64,000 bases of DNA from the NCBI GenBank assembly GCA_017522685.1, contig JAFWYN010000025.1, positions 60,867 to 124,866 of the forward strand. Direction: 5' to 3'. The notes under the pieces are model-generated. The model was given only the letters and a program-made list of their open reading frames with translations. It was not told where the DNA came from and ran no database searches. Shown here one piece after another: positions 8,959 through 16,684 of the stretch. Position 1 is the stretch's first letter; every line of letters begins with the position of its first letter. The stretch is from Lachnospiraceae bacterium (GTDB taxonomy: Bacteria; Bacillota_A; Clostridia; Lachnospirales; Lachnospiraceae). A program made the translations under genes and the position numbers.

Positions 8959-9600
8959 ATGAGCAAAGGTAAGGATAATAAAAAGTTTTGGCAAAGATAT
9001 GCCCCTATATATTGGATGTTTGTGAAAGGCGCAGGTAAGGCATATGATAACATTGCCGATAAGGTAAGCGCATACATAAGTAAGGATGCCAAGGTGTTAG
9101 AACTGGCCTGTGGTTCCGGAGAATTTACATTTCGTCTGGCGAAGAAATGTGCAAGCTGGACGGCAACAGACTTTTCCGAAAATATGCTGAAGGAAGCAAA
9201 GAATGCCTATGAAAAGACCGGTCAAAGTATGGAAGGATTAAATTTTGAATGGCAGGACGCGACAGATTTATCTTACGAAAAGGAAAGCTTTGATGCGGTA
9301 ATGATAGCCAATGCTTTGCATATTATGCCGGAACCGGAAAAGGCACTGGAGGAGATTCGGCGAGTGCTAAAGTCGGATGGACTATTATTTGCCCCAACCT
9401 TTATGTATCGGGAGGGGAGTGGATTTTTGATTCGCTCAGGCTTTTTTAAATTATTTGGCTTCAAAGCTTATATGAATCTGCATGGAAAGGAATTTGCAGA
9501 GTTTATCGAAAAGCAAGGCTTTCAAGTATTGGAGTGTGATATAATCAAATGCAAGGTATCTCCATTGTGTTGTTTGATTGCAAGGAAAAGTGAGGTGTAG
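8959..9600 (+). CDS. Class I SAM-dependent methyltransferase
   Basis: 213 residues with a Rossmann-type SAM-binding motif VLELACGSGEFT near residues 46-57, an acidic segment ATDFSENML, and the post-II motif of UbiE/type 11 methyltransferases (IANALHIMPEPEKALEEIRRVLK). The start ATG follows AAGGAGG. It is probably co-transcribed with the small membrane protein that begins 3 bases after its stop. Small-molecule or lipid methylation is likely; the substrate is unknown. The palindromic operator suggests tight control. Confidence 0.85.
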   Translation: MSKGKDNKKFWQRYAPIYWMFVKGAGKAYDNIADKVSAYISKDAKVLELACGSGEFTFRLAKKCASWTATDFSENMLKEAKNAYEKTGQSMEGLNFEWQDATDLSYEKESFDAVMIANALHIMPEPEKALEEIRRVLKSDGLLFAPTFMYREGSGFLIRSGFFKLFGFKAYMNLHGKEFAEFIEKQGFQVLECDIIKCKVSPLCCLIARKSEV

Positions 9601-9602
9601 AT

Positions 9603-10094
9603 ATGGTTTTATTGATAGAATGTGTGATTTGTTGTGTGTTGTTTACTGTGCCTGTTATGTTGATTATTTATAAGGACCCGATTTGCATGATAAACTCCTA
9701 TCCCCCGGCAATTGTTAAGAGAGTGGAGGAATTGCCCCAATATAAGGATACAATCAAGAGTCGTGAAAAAAAGCATGCTTATCAAAAATTGATAGCGGTT
9801 TTTGTGTTTGTAATCGTATTGGCTGCGTTGGCATACATTTCGGGCTGTAGAACCTTTGGTAACACGTTTTGGCATGTTTTTATATTGTTTTTTGTGGTGA
9901 ATGTTTATGATTTTCTGGTGTTGGACTGGGGACATTTCTGCCATAGTAAAAGAGTCAGAATCCCGGGGACGGAAGATATGATAAAGGAATATCAGAATCC
10001 ATGGTTTCATTTTTTCGGGGCCTGTAAAGGAACGGTTTTAGGATTGATGGTAGCGCTGATGGCCGGTGGATTGATACATTTTATAGCAAAGTAA
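9603..10094 (+). CDS. Small four-helix membrane protein, function unknown
   Basis: 163 residues with hydrophobic segments at about 3-23, 62-80, 88-108 and 140-160, so four membrane helices are predicted. A charged stretch KSREKKHAYQK separates helices 1 and 2. No recognised family motif. It begins 3 bases after the methyltransferase stop with GAGGTG upstream, so it is likely in the same operon and under the same palindromic operator. Confidence 0.7.
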   Translation: MVLLIECVICCVLFTVPVMLIIYKDPICMINSYPPAIVKRVEELPQYKDTIKSREKKHAYQKLIAVFVFVIVLAALAYISGCRTFGNTFWHVFILFFVVNVYDFLVLDWGHFCHSKRVRIPGTEDMIKEYQNPWFHFFGACKGTVLGLMVALMAGGLIHFIAK

Positions 10095-10211
10095 AAATAA
10101 TTTTAATATTTTTCCAACCTTTTTCACTTACCTGTGTCTATATAAGTGAAAGCTTTCAAAACCGGTACGATAAGTTTAAATTCACCGGTACAGATTATGA
10201 GGGAACAGTTG

Positions 10212-11834
10212 ATGAACAAACAAGAAGCAGAAAAAGTAATTGCAGAATATGTAAAACCCATCTTCGGGTTTGCCTTAAAGCGCTGTAAGTCTCAGGAGGA
10301 TGCTGAGGATTTGGCTCAGGAGATTGTATTAAGAGCATTTAAGAGTCTTCTGATGAAGGAGGATATCCTGGATGTGGAGAAGTTTATATGGACCATTGCC
10401 CATAATACTTTGAGCAACTATTACCGTAGCACATCTAAAATGGCAATAGGAGTATCCGTTGATGATATGGCAGAGACATTGGCAGACCCGAGGAATGATT
10501 TTGATGAAGAAGAGGACAAGGAAGAGATAGGCCGTTTGCAGAAAGAAATTGCCTATTTGTCCAAGCTGCAGCGTCAAATTGTGATTGCATATTACTTTGA
10601 AAACCGTAAGCAGGTGGAGATTGCAGAGGAATTGCAGGTGCCTGTGGGAACGGTAAAATGGCACTTGTTTGAAGCTAAGAAAGAGCTGAAAAGAGGTATG
10701 GAAAAGATGAGAGAAGCCAGTGAATTAAAGTTTAACCCTATTAAATTTGATGTTTATGGATTTAGCGGGTCCATGGGAACTAAGTCGCCGGATGAATTTT
10801 TGCGTTCTGCCATTGCACAGAACATCTGCTATATTGTACGAAAAGAAGCAAAATCCATCCACGAAATTGCCGATGCGTTGGGAGTATCCCCTGTATTTGT
10901 GGAGGGGGAAGTAGAGTTTTTGGAGGAGTACGGATTTTTACTGCAACAAAAGGATAAGTATATTGCCAATTTTGTCATTGATGAGGCCACTTCGGAGGAG
11001 CTTGCATTACAGGCCGAGGTTTACAGACAGGCAGCAGAACCCTTTGCCAATGATTTGTATGATGAATTGATAAAGAGTGGTATTTTAGAGGATGAGAGGA
11101 TTCGTTGTTCGAAAGGGGATAAGAATTTCCTGTTATGGTCCCTGCTGCCTTTTGCAATTGCTTATTCCTCAGAAGCGGAGGAAGAGATATCCTTTGACGA
11201 GGTGGCAACCCTTCGCCCGGATGGTGGAAAAAATATATATCAGGCAAAAGTATTGCCCAGGGATAAAAAATTGACGGAATTATACGAAGCAATGAAAAAG
11301 TGGTGCGGTCCCATGTGGAACGGTACAGAGGAGTTGATTCTTTGGCAAATTGATACACCATGGTCAGAACGGGAAAAGCCCGATGAAAGAAATGTGCAGG
11401 AAGAGCATAGTAAAGTGATGGCGCTATATCGCTATCAGCAGAATAATGTTTTGTCCCAGTCTGATTATGCATGGCTTGCGGAAAGAGGTTATATTAATCT
11501 GAATCGAAATGGTGATCAGGATTTACAGGCAGAATGGCAAATGGTGATTTTAAAGGATGAGCAGATTAAGGATGAATTGATTGCTATAGGGAAAAAGATT
11601 CAGGAGAAATATAAAGAAAAGTTTAAGCAATTGAAGGATTCTTACATAGAAGCCATACTTGCAGATACACCAAAGCATTTGAAGAAGATAAGGCAGTATT
11701 GGGGGCAGTATACTCTCAATTGTGACGGAGGCTTTATATGGAACTGTATAAATATCCTTTTAGAGAATGGCAAGCTGAAGCTGCCTGCAGAGGAGCAACG
11801 GAAATCTTTGACCACCATTCTTTGTTCTAAATAA
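10212..11834 (+). CDS. Sigma-70 family (ECF-like) sigma factor with long C-terminal extension
   Basis: About 540 residues. Residues 1-75 carry region 2 (QEDAEDLAQEIVLRAFKSL, then FIWTIAHNTLSNYYR). Residues about 110-170 carry region 4 (LQRQIVIAYYFENRKQVEIAEELQVPVGTVKWHLF). A further HTH-like segment (SIHEIADALGVSPVFVEGEVEFLEEYGFL) lies near 220, followed by about 300 residues of unknown fold. ECF sigmas are normally about 170-200 residues, so the extension is nearly twice the sigma part and may sense a signal or hold the sigma inactive. I choose ATG 10212 because GAGGGA lies 7 bases upstream; upstream in-frame codons lack a site. No anti-sigma gene is adjacent. Confidence 0.8.
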   Translation: MNKQEAEKVIAEYVKPIFGFALKRCKSQEDAEDLAQEIVLRAFKSLLMKEDILDVEKFIWTIAHNTLSNYYRSTSKMAIGVSVDDMAETLADPRNDFDEEEDKEEIGRLQKEIAYLSKLQRQIVIAYYFENRKQVEIAEELQVPVGTVKWHLFEAKKELKRGMEKMREASELKFNPIKFDVYGFSGSMGTKSPDEFLRSAIAQNICYIVRKEAKSIHEIADALGVSPVFVEGEVEFLEEYGFLLQQKDKYIANFVIDEATSEELALQAEVYRQAAEPFANDLYDELIKSGILEDERIRCSKGDKNFLLWSLLPFAIAYSSEAEEEISFDEVATLRPDGGKNIYQAKVLPRDKKLTELYEAMKKWCGPMWNGTEELILWQIDTPWSEREKPDERNVQEEHSKVMALYRYQQNNVLSQSDYAWLAERGYINLNRNGDQDLQAEWQMVILKDEQIKDELIAIGKKIQEKYKEKFKQLKDSYIEAILADTPKHLKKIRQYWGQYTLNCDGGFIWNCINILLENGKLKLPAEEQRKSLTTILCSK

Positions 11835-11839
11835 TAGTT

Positions 11840-11873
11840 AAGGGTCTGTTATGTATATGCAACAGACCCTTTT
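11840..11873. terminator. Bidirectional terminator between convergent genes
   Basis: AAGGGTCTGTT pairs with AACAGACCCTT around a 10-nt loop, with A and T tracts on either side. It can serve both the sigma-factor gene and the minus-strand CBM-like gene. Confidence 0.85.
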
Positions 11874-11901
11874 AATATTTGAACTTAGTATTAGAGAAAT
11901 T

Positions 11902-12522
11902 TTACTTCGCTTCCACAGTATAGCTTAAATCACCTGTAATATCAGAAATTATTAAGCCAAAGTCAATAGAATCACCTGCCTGTATTTTCGCATTGTGGTC
12001 TTCGTTAGTAACAACCAGGGTATCTGCGTTTAAGCTGTATTTGCCGCGCCAACCGCTGTCAATAGCTGCATTTTCACCTACTTTAATGCGAAGAGTCCAA
12101 CCATTTGTTGCAGTATCAGTGTTATTTGTTAGCACCATATTCATACGATAATACTTAGGACTTTCTCCCCAGGTTTCATCTGTGTTTATATCCAAAGTAA
12201 AAGCATCCTTCGGGGCTTCCGTAATGGGAGCCTCCGGTATTTCGGTAGCAACCGGTTCGGGAGTGGGGGTAGGCATAGGAGTCTCTGTTATAGTAGGAAT
12301 CTCGGTTTCCTGTGGGTATTCTGTTGGTTCCGGTGTTAACTGTTCTGTAGGCGCTTGGGTGCTTTCAGAAGTATCAGGTTCCGGTGTGTTGGTGGTGACA
12401 GCATCACTGTTCGCGGCATTATTTTTTCCTGCATTCAGCCCAAACATAAATGCAAGCAGAATGAGAAGAATCACCACAACTATGGAAAGGATCATAATTA
12501 TCAAATTCTTTTTGTCTTTCAT
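11902..12522 (-). CDS. Membrane-anchored protein with CBM2-like carbohydrate-binding domain
   Basis: 206 residues: one N-terminal transmembrane anchor (NLIIMILSIVVVILLILLAF), a Thr/Pro/Glu-rich linker of about 70 residues (TPEPTEYPQETEIPTITETP), then about 90 residues resembling a family 2 carbohydrate-binding module (MVLTNNTDTATNGWTLRIKV, DTLVVTNEDHNAKIQAGDS). The start is ATG 12522, with GGAGG 5 bases upstream. No catalytic domain is attached, so it may display a glycan-binding module on the cell surface. CBM2 normally has surface tryptophans; the Trp in the NGWTLRI and SGWRGKY segments are candidates. Confidence 0.72.
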   Translation of the reverse strand: MKDKKNLIIMILSIVVVILLILLAFMFGLNAGKNNAANSDAVTTNTPEPDTSESTQAPTEQLTPEPTEYPQETEIPTITETPMPTPTPEPVATEIPEAPITEAPKDAFTLDINTDETWGESPKYYRMNMVLTNNTDTATNGWTLRIKVGENAAIDSGWRGKYSLNADTLVVTNEDHNAKIQAGDSIDFGLIISDITGDLSYTVEAK

Positions 12523-12739
12523 AAGTTCCTCCAAAAGATAATTGTTGATATAGGTATTATGCTATTCCATAATAGAATAAAATGAAAATTCGTTTTTGGC
12601 AATAACATCCTGATATTTTTGAACAATATTTGAGTAGATATTAATACAATACGATTTGTATGGAAAAAAGATTGGCATCGTGATAAAATAGAATTAGCGT
12701 GGTGTGGCCACAGAAAAATAACAGGATGGGGTAAGATAT

Positions 12740-13687
12740 ATGAAATTGACAAACGAACAATTAAAAGCAATTTATTTCGGAGCATATCGTTTTCAGGAGA
12801 CGGAGGATGGTTATTTAGAGGTCTATCAGTATACAGAGGCGCAGACCAAGTATTTTGAAGAGGTTTCCGAGTTCTGGTATGACAGATGTAAGGCAGGAAG
12901 TGCCAAGACATTGGAGTTTACTACCACGGCAACAAACTTTTCTTTTGACTACAAAATTGCATGGATGGGCTCACCGGATTCCATCGAGCTGGCTGTGGAT
13001 GGTGTGATTACGGATATCAGATACGTGATGAAAATTGACAAAGAGGGCAGAATGAGTTTTGACCTGCCGGAAGGTGAGAAGTCGGTGATTCTTTATACTC
13101 CTGCAGACGCAACTTTCTGGATTAAGAATTTTGAAATAAACGGAGAATATACACCTGCAGTAAAGGGCGAAAAGGTGCTTTGGCTGGGAGATTCCATTAC
13201 TCAGGGCTTTGGTCCTCTTCGTTCTGCACAGACCTATGTAAGTGTGGCAAATCGTTTGCTGAACTATGACATTATCAATCAGGGAATCGGTGGATATATA
13301 TATGACCCTAAGGTTTTGGTGAAAATGGAGGGTTATACGCCGGATAAGATTATCGTAGCTTTGGGAACCAATCAGTTTGGTACCGAGACCATGGATGATA
13401 TTGAAGAGTATTATGAGAAACTGATGGGTATTTATGGGGATACGCCTGTACTTTGCATCCTGCCCTTGTGGAGAGGAGATGTGGAAGGTGGCGAGCCTAC
13501 CTTGATAGAGTTCTGCGGCAAATTAAAGAAAATCGCAGAAAAGTATTCTAATGTAACCATTGTAGACGGCTTTAAGCTGATACCGCATCTGCCGGAATAC
13601 TATTTGGATAAATTGCATCCAAACTGCTTGGGCTGTGAATGGTACGGCAGAAATCTGGTGGAAGAGATTCGTAAGAGCGGTTTCTAA
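12740..13687 (+). CDS. SGNH/GDSL-family esterase
   Basis: 315 residues. The N-terminal 135 residues form a beta-rich accessory domain, and the C-terminal part is an SGNH hydrolase. The nucleophile motif GDSITQG is near residue 149, the oxyanion Asn is in LGTNQF near 208, and the catalytic Asp-X-X-His is in DKLHP near 290-293. There is no signal peptide, so it is probably cytoplasmic. Family members de-esterify sugars (for example acetylxylan esterases), which suits the carbohydrate-rich neighbourhood; the substrate is not determined. Confidence 0.85.
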   Translation: MKLTNEQLKAIYFGAYRFQETEDGYLEVYQYTEAQTKYFEEVSEFWYDRCKAGSAKTLEFTTTATNFSFDYKIAWMGSPDSIELAVDGVITDIRYVMKIDKEGRMSFDLPEGEKSVILYTPADATFWIKNFEINGEYTPAVKGEKVLWLGDSITQGFGPLRSAQTYVSVANRLLNYDIINQGIGGYIYDPKVLVKMEGYTPDKIIVALGTNQFGTETMDDIEEYYEKLMGIYGDTPVLCILPLWRGDVEGGEPTLIEFCGKLKKIAEKYSNVTIVDGFKLIPHLPEYYLDKLHPNCLGCEWYGRNLVEEIRKSGF

Positions 13688-13732
13688 AATACAGATACCA
13701 AGGATAAACAGCAGATTACAAAGGGGAAAAGC

Positions 13733-14380
13733 ATGGAGATATTTTATGACGTATTGAAATATGGGGGGATTATATTGGCGGGATATCTGCTAGGTTCCTC
13801 CAGCATGTCCTTTTACATATCGAAGTTCAAGAAGATTAACTTAAAGGAAAAAGGCTCCAAAAATTTAGGAGCCTCCAATACCCTTGCCATTATCGGCAAA
13901 AAGGCAGCATTGGCAGTACTGGTGCATGATGTATTAAAATCCTTTTTTGCCATATTGGCAGTCAGAATTCTTTTTGATATTCCATACAATGAAGTGCATT
14001 GGCTACTGGCAGCAGTTGGTGTGGCAGCAGTAGTAGGACATATTTTTCCGTTTTATCTGAAATTTAAGGGCGGAAAGGGGTTTGCTACTTATATAGGACT
14101 GATTTTCGGACTGGATTGGAGATTGTTTCTGGCGGTAGTGGCTTTGATTTTTGTAGTGGCATTTATCACGGATTATATAGTATCGGGTACCTTTAGTACG
14201 ATTGTAGCAGGCCCGGTTTATTATGCACTGATACAACCCAATCTATGGGTTGCTTCCATCGTATTGCTGGGGTCACTGGTGATTCTGTGGAAGCACCGCG
14301 AGAATATCCGGAATCTGAAAAACGGGAAAGAAATGAAGATTCGAAGTGCGTTTCAAAATAAATACAAACAGGCAAGTTAA
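13733..14380 (+). CDS. plsY: Glycerol-3-phosphate acyltransferase PlsY
   Basis: 215 residues with five to six hydrophobic helices. The PlsY motif region KGSKNLGASNTLAIIGKKAA and the glycine-rich KFKGGKGFATYIG (acyl-phosphate/glycerol-3-phosphate loops) are present. It transfers acyl groups from acyl-phosphate to glycerol-3-phosphate, the first step of phospholipid synthesis, in the cytoplasmic membrane. It is followed 15 bases later by an ABC exporter gene. Confidence 0.9.
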   Translation: MEIFYDVLKYGGIILAGYLLGSSSMSFYISKFKKINLKEKGSKNLGASNTLAIIGKKAALAVLVHDVLKSFFAILAVRILFDIPYNEVHWLLAAVGVAAVVGHIFPFYLKFKGGKGFATYIGLIFGLDWRLFLAVVALIFVVAFITDYIVSGTFSTIVAGPVYYALIQPNLWVASIVLLGSLVILWKHRENIRNLKNGKEMKIRSAFQNKYKQAS

Positions 14381-14395
14381 AAGGAGGAATTTAGC

Positions 14396-16219
14396 ATGGC
14401 ACCTAGAGGCGGTCCTATGCGAGGGGGATATTTAACAGAAGAGGAAAAGGCTAACATGCCAAAGGTTACCTTGCCCTTATTAAAACGTATTTTTTCTTAT
14501 TTGGCACCTTACTGGAAGCAGATGACTGTGGTACTGATTTGTATTGTTGTGTCTTCCGCATTCAGTTTATTGCCTTCCGTACTGACGGGAAAGATTATCG
14601 ATGAGGGTCTCATCGGTCAGGACATGCGGATGCTGGTGATTTTGATTCTGACATCGCTGGGAGTAACTTTGGGAGCAAACTTAATCCGTGTGGCAGAAAG
14701 CTATTTGAATACATGGATTGCCCAGCATATTACCTTTGATATGCGTAACAAGATGTATAAGCATCTGCAGCAGATGTCTCAGGGCTTTTTTACATCCAAC
14801 AATCAGGGTGATATCATTACCCGTATGACCAGTGATATTTCCGGAGTGGAAAGAGTCATAACCAGCACCTTTACCAGCATTTTGTCCAATGTGATTACCC
14901 TGGTAGTGGCTGTGATTATTATGTTTCAGGAAAACTGGATACTGGCATTGGTAGGCATGGTAGTGATTCCTTTGTTTACCATTCCCACCAGATGGGCGGG
15001 AAAGACCAGATGGACCCTGACCCAGGAATCCCAGGAATGCAATGATGAAATCAATGGTATTTTAAACGAAACTCTGTCTGTCAGCGGACAGCTTTTGGTA
15101 AAGCTGTTTGGCAGAGAAACTTACGAGTATGACAGGTATGAAAAGGCAAACAACCGCATGATTCGCCTGAATATTAAAGAAAGCATGGCAGGACGCTGGT
15201 TTATGGTGATTATCACCACTTTCTCCAGTGTGGGACCTATGCTTTTATATCTGGTAGGCGGCATTCTGATGATGAAGTACAATTCCGATTTGACGGTAGG
15301 TGATATTACCGTACTGGTTGCCTTGCTTGGAAGAATGTACGGACCGGTGAATTCATTGCTTAATATGCAGGTGGAATGGATTCGTTCCATGGCGTTATTT
15401 ACCCGTATTTTCGAGTATTATGACATGCCTATTGAGATTAAGAATGCAGAAGATGCCATCATACCGGAAAGTACAAAGGGTAATGTGGCGTTTAAGCATG
15501 TAGAATTTGCTTACAATGAAGAACGTCAGATTTTAAAGGATATTAATTTTGAGTTAAAGAGCGGTAACAGTATTGCTATCGTGGGACCTTCCGGTTCCGG
15601 AAAGAGTACCATCGTAAATTTGATTCCCCGACTTTATGATGTATTGGGCGGTGAAGTGACCTTTGATGGTGTGGATGTACGAAAGCTGGATTTGGAGTAT
15701 TTGAGAAATCAGATAGGTATCGTATCTCAGGAAACCTATCTCTTTAACGGTACCATACGTGAGAATCTGCTTTATGCAAAGCCCGATGCCACAGAAGAGG
15801 AAATGATAGAGGCTTGTAAAAAAGCCAATATTTATGAGTTTGTGCAGAAGCAGGAGAAGGGCTTGGATGCAATGGTGGGTAACAGGGGGCTTAAGCTTTC
15901 CGGAGGCGAAAAGCAGAGACTTTCCATTGCCAGGGTATTATTAAAGGACCCGGTATTGTTTATCTTTGATGAAGCTACCGCATCCTTGGATTCGATCTCT
16001 GAAAGCAAGATTCAGGAGGCTATCAATCCGATTATTAACTCCCGTACCAGTATCCTGATTGCCCATCGTTTATCCACCATTCTGGCGGCAGATGAAATCC
16101 TGGTGATTAAGGATGGTGTGATTGCAGAAAGAGGGGTGCATGCAGATCTGGTAAAGGCCGGCGGAACTTATACGGAGCTGTATGAAACACAGTTTGGAAA
16201 GGCGCTTGAGAAGCAATAG
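14396..16219 (+). CDS. ABC exporter (fused permease-ATPase)
   Basis: 607 residues, complete half-transporter: six membrane helices to about residue 330, Walker A GPSGSGKST near 396, signature LSGGEKQR near 500, Walker B FIFDEATASLD near 522, then the H-loop AHRLST. All catalytic residues are canonical, so it can act as a homodimer. AAGGAGG precedes ATG 14396. It shares a short gap with plsY and ends before a strong terminator. Lipid or drug export is typical for this class. Confidence 0.88.
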   Translation: MAPRGGPMRGGYLTEEEKANMPKVTLPLLKRIFSYLAPYWKQMTVVLICIVVSSAFSLLPSVLTGKIIDEGLIGQDMRMLVILILTSLGVTLGANLIRVAESYLNTWIAQHITFDMRNKMYKHLQQMSQGFFTSNNQGDIITRMTSDISGVERVITSTFTSILSNVITLVVAVIIMFQENWILALVGMVVIPLFTIPTRWAGKTRWTLTQESQECNDEINGILNETLSVSGQLLVKLFGRETYEYDRYEKANNRMIRLNIKESMAGRWFMVIITTFSSVGPMLLYLVGGILMMKYNSDLTVGDITVLVALLGRMYGPVNSLLNMQVEWIRSMALFTRIFEYYDMPIEIKNAEDAIIPESTKGNVAFKHVEFAYNEERQILKDINFELKSGNSIAIVGPSGSGKSTIVNLIPRLYDVLGGEVTFDGVDVRKLDLEYLRNQIGIVSQETYLFNGTIRENLLYAKPDATEEEMIEACKKANIYEFVQKQEKGLDAMVGNRGLKLSGGEKQRLSIARVLLKDPVLFIFDEATASLDSISESKIQEAINPIINSRTSILIAHRLSTILAADEILVIKDGVIAERGVHADLVKAGGTYTELYETQFGKALEKQ

Positions 16220-16299
16220 TTGCAACATATCGTTTTATTACAGTGATTCACTACAGTAAAATAAACATAAAAGTGTTAAAACTTTAAAAAAACTTGTGC

Positions 16300-16332
16300 A
16301 AAAGACCGAAATTAAGGTTTCGGTCTTTTTTT
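16300..16332 (+). terminator. Intrinsic terminator before the Pel-type operon
   Basis: AAAAGACCGAAA pairs with TTTCGGTCTTTT around a 6-nt loop and is followed by a T run. It separates the ABC exporter transcript from the next operon. Confidence 0.9.
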
Positions 16333-16354
16333 GTATGTCGAAAAATGTTATAAT
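16326..16354 (+). promoter_or_regulatory. Promoter of the pqqD/Pel operon (extended -10)
   Basis: An extended -10 element TGTTATAAT lies at 16346-16354. The -35 region (about 16326-16331) is only the T run of the preceding terminator. The 15-mer GAAAAATGTTATAAT at 16340-16354 recurs exactly at 39053-39067, before the S26-like protease gene. Confidence 0.65.
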
Positions 16355-16396
16355 TTAATTAACAATGGGAAACTATGGGGAAAAAGGGCTGGAAAA

Positions 16397-16681
16397 ATGT
16401 CGAAAACGATTAAGGAACAGTATAAACGATATCAGTTGCGTCATGTAGCAGGACAGTTTTATTTGTTGGATATGCAGCAACCCGGTGTGCCGTATAAGCG
16501 GCCTATGGAGTTAAATGAGATCGGCGCGGAAATATGGCAGATGATGGCGGAAGGTTATACACTTGAGCAGGTAGTGGGGAAGCTTGCCGAGGAGTATGAT
16601 GCTGGAGAAGAGGATATCCGACAGGATGTGTCAGCTTTTCAAAAGAGTTTGATGACATACGGAATTGAAATAGGGGAATAA
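16397..16681 (+). CDS. PqqD-like peptide-binding (RRE-type) protein
   Basis: 94 residues with the PqqD-like pattern: a beta-hairpin with a polar start, then MELNEIGAEIWQMMAEGYTL and a helical part EEDIRQDVSAFQKSL. PqqD-like domains bind leader peptides of ribosomally made, modified peptides. I choose ATG 16397; the frame stays open to 16331 but the -10 element at 16349-16354 makes an earlier start unlikely. It is the first gene of the long operon, 3 bases before the next gene. A second PqqD-like domain is fused to an HprK-like kinase at 37793-38941, so both may act on the peptide at 35473. Confidence 0.75.
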   Translation: MSKTIKEQYKRYQLRHVAGQFYLLDMQQPGVPYKRPMELNEIGAEIWQMMAEGYTLEQVVGKLAEEYDAGEEDIRQDVSAFQKSLMTYGIEIGE

Positions 16682-16684
16682 AAC

